Positions 44,089 through 54,020 of a DNA stretch of 64,000 nt are shown here, piece after piece. The number at the start of each line of letters is the position of its first letter. Position 1 is the stretch's first letter. The notes beneath the pieces are model-generated. The model saw nothing but the letters and a program-made list of their open reading frames with translations, was not told the DNA's origin and searched no databases. The position numbers were made by a program, and so were the translations under genes. Source of the DNA: Tricholomella constricta (taxonomy: Eukaryota > Basidiomycota > Agaricomycetes > Agaricales > Lyophyllaceae); assembly GCA_013368375.1 (NCBI GenBank), contig JAACJP010000038.1:186001-250000 (forward strand), read 5' to 3'.

Positions 44089-47000
44089 GTCGAGATCACG
44101 GCGATCTTGCACTCCTCCTCGAGTACGACCCACTAAGCTATACCCCGACTGTCCTTTCTTTCTGCGAACTACCGACCGAATTTAATAGCGACGCCACCTA
44201 CGACGCGCAACTAGCCTCACTCTACGTCGCGGCATCCGAACTAACCACACCAGCAATCGCCGACCAATCCGTTAATACCAGCTCTACCCCTCTTGAACGA
44301 ACGACCCTCTGCACTATTTTACCGAACAACGAGCGCCATAGTGGGCGCCACACCCAAACCCTGACCAACGCCGCCACCGACACCTTCGTTGTAAAAATCA
44401 AAGGCGTACAAACCAAAAAGAAGTACAAACCAGTGGCACAGAAAGTACGATCGATCGTAGCAAGCTGTCCCGACCACTTCCGCATCGAGCGCAAAATATT
44501 GGGCGACCCTCTCGCCGACATGCCGACTCTGCTCCCCAACCCGCCACCTTTCCAACCCACCGGCCGCTACACTCTAGAGCGAAAAGAAGACTTAGACCGT
44601 GAACACCCAGACTTCCTAACGCCCTCCGAACGCGCAATTATGCACGACCTCATGTGTAAGCAGAATCTCGCTTTCGCATGGGACGATTCCGAACGCGGTA
44701 GTTTTCGGTCGGATTTCTTTCCCCCTATCGATATCCCGGTCGTCGCACACACACCCTGGATCGAACGTAATATCCCCATACCGCCTGGTATCTACGACGA
44801 AGTTTGCGACATTATCAAAACTAAACTCGCCGCCGGCGTTTACGAACCGTCCAACTCCAGCTACCGATCGCGTTGGTTTTGCACTCTAAAGAAAAATGGC
44901 AAGTTCCGCCTCGTCCACAGCCTCGAACCGCTCAACCGAGTAACCATCCGACACTCGGGTGTCACTCCGATACCAGACCATGTCGCTGAACAATTCGCCG
45001 GTCGCATTTGTGGCGCAATGTTAGACCTGTTTGTCGGCTACGACGAACGGCTAATCGCACCATCGTCGCGCGACCTTACCACTTTCCAAACACCTTTCGG
45101 CGCGTTACGCCTAGTCACCTTACCTATGGGCTGGACCAACTCCGTCCCAATCTTCCACGACGACGTCACTCACATCCTGCAACCGGAGATCCCGGACTAT
45201 ACACTGCCTTATATCGATGACGCTGCTATAAAGGGACCAGCAACTTGGTACCCCGACCCGGACACAGGATTGCCGAAAACACACCCCGACAATGCTGACG
45301 TGCGATTCGCGATCTGGGAGTTCTTCAACGACGTCAACCGAATCCTCCAGCGCATGAAATACTGCGGCGGCACCTTCTCCGGCAAGAAGCTGATTTTATG
45401 CGCACCACAATTTAAAGTCCTCGGACACGTCTGCACGCCCAATGGTCGCATACCCGACGCAGACCGACTTGCTTTGCTGCGCAATTGGAAGTCGTGCGCC
45501 ACCCTATCGGAGTTACGCGCGTTCTTAGGAACGGTCGGAGTACTAAGGATATTCGTCAAAAACTTTGCTCATCGCGCACACCACCTCGTGAAACTAACCC
45601 GCAAGGATGCCGTCTTCGAGTTCGGCCCCGACCAGATCGCAGCGCAGCGTGACATCGTTGAGGCGATCGCAGAAGCAAAACCCCTCGTACCTATCGACTA
45701 CGCCTCGGACGACCCCGTCATCCTGGCCGTCGACACTTCCCACATAGCAGTCGGATTCTACCTCTGTCAAGCCGACCCCATCGATCGGAAACGACGCAGA
45801 TACAATCGGTTCGGTTCCATTACACTGAACGACCGCGAATCACGATTCTCTCAACCAAAACTCGAATTTTACGGCCTATTTCGGGCGCTTGGCGCTTTAC
45901 GACTGTACGTTATAGGCGTCCGCAACCTAGTCGTCGAAGTCGACGCGCGCTACATTAAAGGCATGCTCTCCAACCCCGATATTCAACCATCAGCTTCCAT
46001 AAACAGGTGGATCGTGTCCGTCCTAATGTTCCACTTCGAGCTCGTCCACGTTAAAGGCACGTTCCACGGACCCGACGGATTATCTCGTCGCCCTCGTCAA
46101 CCCGACGACCCGACCGACAACTATGACGCAGAAGAAGCCGACTTTGAGGATTGGGTCGATCGGATGCAAGGCCTCATGCACATTATCCAACCACTGCCGC
46201 AACCGCCGTCGCCCTTGCATGTTCGACAGATCTTCGCCATGGCACAGATCTCAAGTAAGGAGGAGATGGTGGCCGTATACACCGACGTGGTGCCACCAGA
46301 CCCAACGACTCACGAACTCGCAACCGACTCCCCACGACAACCCAGAATCCGTACCGACGATGATACAGGAATAACCGACCCAAATACGAATTTGACCGAC
46401 ATGTCATACGACGACGTGCCCAGAACCGACGCCGCTAAAGCCCAAGACCAACGTATAGATGCTGTTAGACAATGGTTGGCCGACCTCGAACGACCAGAAG
46501 GCATGTCCGACGATCAGTACGCCACTTTCATTCGATACGCCACCGGGTTCTTCCTAGACGGAACACGACTCTGGAGGAGAGACAGCCAAGGCGCACATAA
46601 GCTAGTCGCCCGCCCCAGCGCGCGATTAGAGATACTGCGATCGGTCCACGACAACCTCGGACACAAGCGCTTCTACGCGACACGCGCGACCCTACTCGAA
46701 CGCTTTTGGTGGCCTAATGTTCGGGCCGACGTCGTGTGGTTTGTACAGACATGTCACATATGCCAGATCCAACAAACGACCAAGGTCCTGATTCCCCCGG
46801 TCGTTGCGACACCTGCGCCACTGTTCGCGAAAATGTACATCGACACTATGCACCTACCGGCATCAAATGGTTTTAAATACATTGTCCAAGGCCGTTGCTC
46901 CTTAATCCACTTTCCCGAATGGCGCGCGCTTCGAAAGGAAAACAGTCGCACACTCGGTGACTGGATGTACGAAGACATCATCTGCCGGTGGGGCGGACTG

Positions 47001-47831
47001 CGCGAAATCGTAACCGACAACGGTCCAGCCTTCATCAAAGCCGCCGAACACCTCACAAAGAAATACCACATACACAATATTCGAATCTCGGGCTATAACT
47101 CTAGAGCCAACGGGCTCGTCGAGCGATCCCATTTCGACGTACGACAATCCCTTTTCAAAGCCGCCGACGGAAACGAAAGCAAATGGTCGCAATCCGCGTA
47201 TTCAGTCTTCTGGGCTGAACGCGTCACGATCCGCAAGCGAATGGGATGCTCTCCCTATTACGCCGCGACAGGAACCCAACCCCTTCTCCCACTCGATATC
47301 GTCGAGGCCACGTACCTACAACCACCGCCCGACTCTATCCTGTCCTCCACCGACCTCTTGACGCGACGCGCGATCGCCTTACAAAAACGAACGACCGACC
47401 TAGAGCGACTACATTCAGACGTATACGCGGCGCGACGACAAGCGGCGATTCGCTTTGAACTTAAACACGCCAGAACCTTGCGCGACTATAACTTTCAACG
47501 CGGAGACCTCATCCTCATGCGCAACACGAAAATCGAGAAGTCGCTCAACCGCAAAATGCGATCTAGATACCTAGGACCGCTCGTCGTGATCTCACGCAAC
47601 CGCGGGGGCGCCTACATCCTCTGTGAACTGGACGGCACCGTCTTACACCGGCCTGTAGCAGCGTTCAGACTCGCTCCCTACTTCGCGCGAAACAACATCC
47701 TCCTACCCGACAGCGCTCTGGACATAGACACCAAGCGACTCAGAGAACTGGAAGCAACAACGATCACCGACGACGAAGACCGACCCGAAGTCGTAGGCGA
47801 CGACTCCGAATCGGAAGACGAGCAAAACTAG
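44068..47831 (+). CDS. Ty3 element 2 pol: RT, RNase H, integrase
   Basis: The frame is open from the slippery site to 47831, about 1250 codons, with no ATG near the beginning of the domain, so it is a frameshift product. It shows a reverse transcriptase (YRSRWFCTLKKNGKFRLVHS, then LPYIDDAAIKGP with the catalytic YIDD), RNase H (ILAVDTSHIAVGFYL), and an integrase with zinc-binding HDNLGHKRFYATRA and CHICQIQQ, DTMHLPASNG, VTDNGPAFIKAAEH and ANGLVERSHFDVRQ for the D, D and E. A GPY/F-like module (RSRYLGPLVVISRNRGGAYI) ends it; there is no chromodomain. All key residues are present. Confidence 0.9.
46251..46266 (+). promoter_or_regulatory. internal polypurine-tract copy within pol
   Basis: TCAAGTAAGGAGGAGA here is identical to the 16 bases that abut the 3' LTR. 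It lies between the RNase H and integrase coding parts, where it is translated in the frame SSKEEM. Confidence 0.6.
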
Positions 47832-48266
47832 CTGCTCAACCTCCGACTACCCGTATACCCCTTTTTTCTAATGATATTTCAACATCTATCCCTCTCTGGT
47901 TTCTACTTAACGTCCCACGACCCAACCGTTCGCGAAGCCCAGCACCCCGAACGACAGTTTTTCCTTTCGTTCTTTTAACCCCCACTCAATTTTCATGATC
48001 ACACACTTAATACCGGACTCCGCAGAAGAACCGCACAACGTATATTACATTTTTTCTAGCCCATTTTACGGGCACCGACAACTCCAAGTACAAAACAAAA
48101 AAAAAAAAAAAAAAAAAAACGCGACGCCTCTAGCGGAGGAACGACGCGGCCACAACACCAAGACAAACCGAACCGACAACCACCGACACCATGCGACGCC
48201 TCTAGCGGAGGAACGACGCGACCACGACCCCAAGACAAACGACGCGACGCCGCCCACCGCCTACCT
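47832..48266. other. junction between pol and the antisense cargo
   Basis: This is a non-coding convergent 3' region. It contains a run of 23 A (48097-48119) and two direct copies of a 28-bp hairpin-bearing unit starting GCGACGCCTCTAGCGGAGGA (48121 and 48193). These may end transcription from both sides. The A-run on the sense strand after pol could also be a relic of a polyadenylated template joined to the cargo. Confidence 0.5.
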
Positions 48267-50374
48267 CTACTCCCCTTCCCCCAAGTCACCTTCCACCTCC
48301 TCTTCGTCGCCCTCTTCGCCAGTCTCCACCGCTTCTTCCTCCGACTCCGCATTGCTGTCGCTCTCCGAGAGTTCGACGCCTGCCGCTTGCATCAACTGGG
48401 ACCGTCGCCTGCGGAGCGCAGTGATCGCGCTCGCCGTACCGGCGAACTGTTCACGCACCCGTACGAGACTCCAGCGAGCGATCTCCTGACGCGACTCCCA
48501 CACCTGTGACTCCTGGATCAACGACCGCAGCAGTGCGTGGCGCGACGACAGGGCTCGGTCAACATCTACCAGGGGGAGGGAGGCGACACGCGACAAGTCG
48601 GTGGCGTACCCTAAGCCGTCCAAATCGCGGTTGCGGGGAAGACTAGTGCCGCGAGGTACCCGGCCACCGTGTACAGACCAGGTACTCATGCCAGCGGACT
48701 CCTCGACGGCGTACCCAGCAGACTGATACGCTCCTGCGGTTGGTCCGAGATCGTCGTCGCTGGGCGCAGTGAGGTCGCGCGCTCGACGACGCGCGACGGA
48801 CGGCGACACGACCTCTACGTCTTCCTCTGAGTCCTCCACGACGGACTTGGAGGCGACGCGACGGCGACTCCGGGGACGCGAATTTTTGACCACCTCCGCG
48901 TCGGGCTTGTTCCTCACAGTTTCACACCGTTTGGAGAAAATCTTACACCGCGCGCAGATTCCGCCTTCAGGCTTCTGGAAACAGTCGACGTTGGCGTCTG
49001 CGCAGCGGTCGCACTACGACGATATCAGAATATGACCGGCCCGACGAAGCACACGATGCCTTACCGCCTCATCACGAACGAAGTGGTTTGGGTGGGCGAC
49101 TTTAAATTCCTCCAGTCGCTCCAGCCACTTGAAATCCGCAGCGGCCTTTCTGGCCGCGGTAGTCTGCTCGCGCTTCGTGGCCGCCGCTGTTCCCTTCTTC
49201 CCAGACGCTTTCCCGACCTTGGCCGCCGCGGCCCCCTTCTTTCCAGGCGCCTTCTCCGCCTTGACCACCACTTCTATAACCTCAGTCGCAGACCCCTCAC
49301 CTTCGTCGTCGGCAGCGCGCTTCCGCTTGCGGCTGGATGACGCCGGTGCCGTGTCGATGGGGACGATGGGCGGTCCACCTACGGAAGGTGTCAGAGGGAG
49401 CCCGTCGATAGGACTAAAGATGATGCCTGGACCAAGTGCGAACTTACCCGGGGCACCCGCTTTCGGACGACCACCTCCGACCGACATATGAGGCAGCGTG
49501 AGGGGACGATACGCGGGGTCGTGCACGCTCGACACCTCGACCCTTGCCTTGGCCTTCGCCTTGATCGGCGCAAGGGCGGCGGGCGGTACGGGGGGTTCCT
49601 GATCGAGCGCGACGACTCCGGACACCTGAGGAGACCGCGCCAAAAGGGGGTCACGCAGCGGCTCCATGTCTTCCCGCCCCATCCGCTCCGCCATCGCCAA
49701 GACCCTCGCTGCCTCCGATTCCTGCACGAAACCCGCTACGGTTTGGACGTCCCCACCGGTCATGCCGGCGCCGCTACGCCCTGGTGTAACCGACGCCAGA
49801 CGAGGAGAGGCGTCGTCGATCGTCGCGGACACTGGGGGGGCACTATCGGTTCCCACAGGAGCCTCCACTGCAGGGGCAGTTGGGCTCGGAGTAGCCTCGG
49901 TACCAGTCGTGGCCAGGCCCAGATCAATGGGTGGCGCCACCACAGTCGTTGCCGCGGACGGGTTCTCGGGCGCCACCGACTGCGACGCACGCATGTTGGC
50001 CGCCGCACCTAGGCGTACACGGCGCTCACGACGACGGCGCGCGTTTTCGCTCTGAGAAAAGCGGCGTGAGCCGACCAACAGCGGTCCAGTAGACCGCGAC
50101 GCACCTCAGGTTCCAGACTACCGAATAGCGCTTTCCACTCGGTATCCCCTCCTACGACGGCCCAGACGGCCCGCAACGCAGGCTCCTCTTCAGACCATGC
50201 CCATCGCGGTCCCCCGCCCTCCTGGGCACGTAGCGCTGTGACTCCCTGTAGCAGCCCCTCGAGGATCGCGAGGCGTGCTCTACGCGGCGCATCGTCAGGC
50301 AGCGCCCGCCAGTCGTCCCAGTCACCCTGCAGGTCCTCAAGGATGAGCGCGTAGTTGGGCGGAAGGCTATCCAT
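48267..50374 (-). CDS. antisense cargo gene 1: Zn2Cys6-like zinc-cluster protein
   Basis: Three exons join in phase 0: 50105-50374 (ATG at 50374), 49065-50051 and 48267-49013, with introns 50052-50104 (GTGCGT...CAG) and 49014-49064 (GTAAGG...TAG), giving about 667 residues. Exon 1 is a tryptophan-rich helical domain (DLQGDWDDWRALPDDAPRRA, WSEEEPALRAVWAVVGGD). Exon 2 is an Ala/Pro/Lys-rich linker ending in KWLERLEEFKVAHPNHFVRD. Exon 3 opens with CDRCADANVDC...CARCKIFSKRC, exactly C-X2-C-X6-C-X8-C-X2-C-X6-C, the spacing of fungal binuclear zinc clusters that bind DNA, followed by a helical region (VDRALSSRHALLRSLIQESQ). Without splicing a TAG would precede the zinc cluster. The DNA-binding role is inferred. 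Confidence 0.8.
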
Positions 50375-50534
50375 GACCACGGACAGGGTGAGAGAGTGAA
50401 AAAGAGGGAGCCGAGAAAGACAGAGGGTCCTTGAGAAACTTGACGCGAGGTCAAATTCTGTTGCACCGCCACCGCCATCTCACGCCACACACGCGTCAGT
50501 TCTAGAATTTTCTCGACCGGTCTCCGGACCGACT

Positions 50535-50566
50535 GAGGACAGTCGGCATTTCAAGTAAGGAGGAGG
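50535..50566 (+). promoter_or_regulatory. second internal polypurine-tract copy
   Basis: The sequence leading to TCAAGTAAGGAGGAG (50551-50565) repeats the whole end of the internal region before the 3' LTR (about 52185-52220, with CGACTGAGGACAGTCGG upstream). It marks the boundary between the two cargo modules. Confidence 0.65.
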
Positions 50567-50759
50567 CATGAACTACAGACCGAACGACAACCGACACCAC
50601 CGACCGACACAACGAACCGACCTGCGCCACTTAAAACACGAAAAAGTTCGAATTATAAAGAACGACCCAATTTTAGGGCCCGCACGACAAAACGGGTATA
50701 TACGGAATATGCGACCGACAACGAGCGCAACCCGACCACACAACACGCCAAACCCGGAG

Positions 50760-52059
50760 TCAAGAGGACGAACCCTCGCCACCATTGTCGTGTACGCCAC
50801 CGACGACACCGCTTCCACTACCGCTGCCCCCACTTCTCGAATTATCCATCGTAGACGCACCAACTAACTCTGCGCGCCGGGCCTGAAGCAAGTCAAGGGC
50901 CGACGACGTAGACACGACCTGCTCGTAAAGCTGACGGGCCGACGAACGCATGATCTCTTGGCGCGATTCAAGGACTTGGATTTCCTGGACCAAAGTACGC
51001 AAGAAAACGGTGCGCGCCGATAGCGCCCGATCTACATCCGCGAGACCGAACCGCGAAATAACCGACAACGGTTGGGTAAAGCCCAAGCCGCGTAAATCTT
51101 CGTTATGGAGGAAGTCCTCAGGGCGAAACACCGGACCCTGATAAAGAAGACCCGCACCCAGGTCTACCGAACCCGCAGAACGAGTCACGACAAGACGCTG
51201 GGCGACCCTCGCCAGATCGGGCGAACGAACCTCGGCGACCAGCGGAGGTGGTGTGCACGCGTCGCAAGAACGTCCCTCTACCGAACACGACACAAACTGG
51301 TGCGGAGCCTGCAGAAACGACCCTACCTCGTTCGTCTCGCATCGCCTGGACTGAATCTCGCAAACCGCGCAAGCGTCAATCCCGATACGCTGAACACAGT
51401 CCAACGCGTAGCTCACGCAACGATCGCACTAGCCAACAAATGAGCGGACGAACAAGGCCGCACGAGAACCGACGACTTACCGATTCGCTACGGGTATAAT
51501 GCTCAGGGTACTCTGCCTTAAATTCCTCAAGACGCTCCAGCCACAAATCGTGTCGCCTCCTCTGCGCCGCCAATACCGACCCCCCAGAGATCTCGACTAC
51601 AGACTCTTCCTCGTCCCCGTCTCCGACAGAGGAAGCACACGTACGCTCCCGAACGACAGACTCTGCCTCTTCTCCAGCAGAGGCGGTGCGAGCGCGCTCC
51701 CGAACGACCGGCTCTCGGTGGGGGTAATCAGACTACCAACTAGCGCGTTAGTACCAGAAAGCGACCAAATAACCAAGGAGCCGACGCACACTCGGTTGTA
51801 GACCCGCGAATCGCTCGGACCATTCAGGGTCGGGCTCGATCGTAGACCATACGTTGAGCAATGCATCTTCCTCGTCGCGCCACATCCAACGCCAAGGGCT
51901 AGCTGCTGGCGACCTAAGCACTTCGACGCTGTTTAACAAGTATTGCAGCACACGAGTGCGCTCGTAACGAGGCGAGTCGTCCGACAGCGATTGCCATTCG
52001 TCCCAGTCTCGTGCCAAGAAGCGGAGAGTGCGCTGGAGATCGACAGGAGGTCTCGACAT
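50760..52059 (-). CDS. antisense cargo gene 2: Zn2Cys6-like zinc-cluster protein
   Basis: It is a paralogue of cargo gene 1. The exons are 51790-52059 (ATG at 52059; 270 nt, the same length as in gene 1), 51481-51732 and 50760-51428, with introns 51733-51789 (GTGCGT donor, TACTAAC branch site) and 51429-51480 (GTAAGT...TAG), about 396 residues. Exon 1 has the same tryptophan pattern (LARDWDEWQSLSDDSPRYER, WRDEEDALLNVWSTIEPDPE). Exon 2 is a shorter acidic linker ending LWLERLEEFKAEYPEHYTRS. Exon 3 opens with CDRCVSYALDC...CAVCEIQSRRC, again C-X2-C-X6-C-X8-C-X2-C-X6-C, then a helical region (VDRALSARTVFLRTLVQEIQ). Shared intron places across diverged proteins argue for selection. Confidence 0.8.
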
Positions 52060-52205
52060 AACGATGGGTAAACCAGACGAGAACCTGGATATATATATAT
52101 GTCGCCAGCGCGTCGGCACCGCCACTTCCTCCTATCCCAGTCCCCCCTTTCCAAGACATACGCCCCCTGACCGATGCACGGGACCGACTGAGGACAGTCG
52201 GTATT

Positions 52206-52221
52206 TCAAGTAAGGAGGAGA
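52206..52221 (+). promoter_or_regulatory. 3' polypurine tract of Ty3 element 2
   Basis: TCAAGTAAGGAGGAGA ends exactly at the base before the LTR start TGATGAGC. Confidence 0.8.
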
Positions 52222-53296
52222 TGATGAGCACCGTCCCGCGCTATACACAGAACCCGCCCATAATACGGACATCAACCGCGGCGCCACGACGAACACGCTC
52301 CCGAATACGACCAAAGCGCTAAACCGACCGACCGACAATACGACCGACCGACCGACAATACGACCGACCGACCGACAATACGACCAAACGACCGGCGCAC
52401 CGACCAAGAGACAGAGTAACTTGAAACGCCAGTTCTCCTCTCTGGGCGCACGGAGCACGGAACGCCGTATAACCTGTCAACGACCGCGCACGTTTGTATG
52501 CCAAGGTCTCAACCCGGCGACAACCAAACCCGATTTGAAATTACCCTAGGAAACGCCTTGCCCAGCCATCCGTGGAGAGGATCCGGCCGTACCACGGAGT
52601 TCCGTCTCCAAGAGCCACTACCGATCGCAAATCTTGTACCGATCACGGATCCGACCCGACGCCTCTAGCCGATCAAAAAGCCTCTTTGCCGAGCCAAAGG
52701 GCGCCACACTCCCTAAAAAGAGTCGCGCGGTACCAAGCTTGGCGGTGCTTCTCCCAATAAACCAGTAAAACACCTGCCTCGCCGGCTCGCGAGAGGCGAG
52801 TCGGTCGCATAGTATAAAACATACCCATGTAGCACCCATTTCTCCCAGTGAATTACAGCCCGTATTTTCCCTCACAGTCAGAGTTAATAGCTCGAAAACC
52901 GTCGTCTCTGTCGTCTCCGAATCGTTCCCATCGTATAAACTCGTCGTAAACCGTCGCCGCCGCCGTAAAACTCGTAACCGCCGTCTCTGCCAGCTCGTAC
53001 TCGTCGCTCGAACCCGTGAGTTCTCCGTATTAACTTCGTTCGTCTCGTTGTCGCACGACCGACACCGAAAGTCGCGTCACCGACCCGTTCCATCTGGGAA
53101 CGTCGTACCCCATCGCCTTCGTCGTATCACCGTCGGTTCGACTACTTACGAGTCGGATCGCCTTTTACCTACATCAAACAACGCTTACTAACCCTGCACA
53201 CTCGCGTGTTTGGGAACTTTTAACACTTCTCGCCCCCCATAGTTGTTAGTTGTTTTGTTGTTGTGCACAGCACCTACAGGCCTTCTAGCTCTATCA
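52222..53296 (+). repeat. 3' LTR of Ty3 element 2
   Basis: It is a 1075-bp direct repeat of 40222-41296, with no difference noticed. Confidence 0.95.
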
Positions 53297-53843
53297 CCGT
53301 GAATAATTCAACAGATCCCTCAGATATCCCAGCCTCACGAGCAACATCTGCGAGAGAGGCAGCGTTTCCATATCTCCCCATACGAAAGAGTGCAACAGCA
53401 AGCTGGTAGTCAACAGGGGTTTGGGGAACGTTCGAATTGTTGGTGAAGACAGGAGAGTCCTTTATCAGCTCGAGGATAACCTCAAACACATGAGGAGACA
53501 CTCGAAGCATCTGGATGAACATATCATGATGTGCTGGATTTTTCGCATACTCCCAAGCAAGATGGAGGGTGCCAGATTTAGGAACAGAGGTGCGGGGATT
53601 TAGATAGCGTGTGTTTTTGATGGTTTGGAACATGTCAATGTCAACCTGAAGTCGTACAAGGAGTTCATCAACAGAAAGCTCGTCGGGTGGGGAAATTGAA
53701 TCTCGCAAGGTGAGATGAAGAAGATATGTACGCAGAACCCTATCGTGTAGGTTCTTGTGCGGCATTGCAAGGAGGAGGACGAACATCTGATCAGTGATCT
53801 CTCGACGATGACTTATCTCGCGTGTGATGCTGACAAATGTCAC
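53297..53843 (-). pseudogene. Harbinger transposase, N-terminal part
   Basis: The frame runs from about 53843 (likely start at MPHKNLHDRVLRTYLLHLTL, 53763) to the LTR insertion. It holds the N-terminal region typical of fungal Harbinger transposases with a helix-turn-helix near the end (VDYQLAVALFRMGRYGNAAS, LADVAREAGISEGSVELFT). It continues in frame at 40221 once the LTR element and one CCGT copy are removed. Confidence 0.85.
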
Positions 53844-53868
53844 GCAGGCGCTCAGCGTGGTAAGCGCC

Positions 53869-53909
53869 AGCCGCCTTCAGCGACCTTAAGCGGCAACTTT
53901 GAGCTCCCC
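53869..53909 (-). repeat. Harbinger right terminal inverted repeat
   Basis: It is the inverted copy of 37789-37829, followed by TAG. Confidence 0.9.
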
Positions 53910-53971
53910 TAGTGACATCAATCATGTTTGGTGGTGTAGCCTGACTTGTTTGCTTTCACCTACAAAGGGTC

Positions 53972-54017
53972 CTTAACCAGACCTAACCGACTACTAGCCC
54001 GGTTGCTGAAAGGGGCC
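53972..54017 (-). repeat. Harbinger-like terminal repeat, right copy (family X)
   Basis: It is the inverted counterpart of 7131-7177 and is followed by TAA at 54018-54020. Confidence 0.6.
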
Positions 54018-54020
54018 TAA

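Larger units (their letters stand above)
40218..53300 (+). mobile_element. Ty3 LTR retrotransposon, element 2, with antisense cargo genes
   Basis: The LTRs 40222-41296 and 52222-53296 are 1075 bp, begin TGATGAGC and end TCTATCA, and appear identical. CCGT at 40218-40221 and 53297-53300 is a 4-bp target duplication, and removing the insert restores the transposase frame (SVELFT joined to DRCFTA). Inside, in plus sense, are gag (to 42387), zinc knuckle plus protease (to 44088) and RT-RNaseH-integrase (to 47831). The last 4.4 kb before the 3' LTR hold two minus-strand spliced genes. Internal length is 10.9 kb, large for the group. Confidence 0.93.
37789..53909. mobile_element. two-gene PIF/Harbinger element, interrupted by Ty3 element 2
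   Basis: Terminal inverted repeats of 41 bp with one mismatch (37789-37829 and 53869-53909) begin GGGGAGCTCAAAGTT. TAG can be read at both outer edges (37787-37789 and 53910-53912), overlapping the repeat by one base on the left; a 3-bp duplication is usual for this superfamily. Inside are two convergent genes, a SANT/Myb-like protein on plus and a DDE transposase on minus. The transposase is split by a 13-kb LTR element, so the native element was only about 3 kb. Confidence 0.9.

Noticed and set aside
48267..50078. In-frame TAG before the zinc cluster of cargo gene 1 as a readthrough stop
   Set aside because: A GTAAGG...TAG intron covering it gives the same exon join as the GTAAGT...TAG intron of the paralogue, so splicing explains it.
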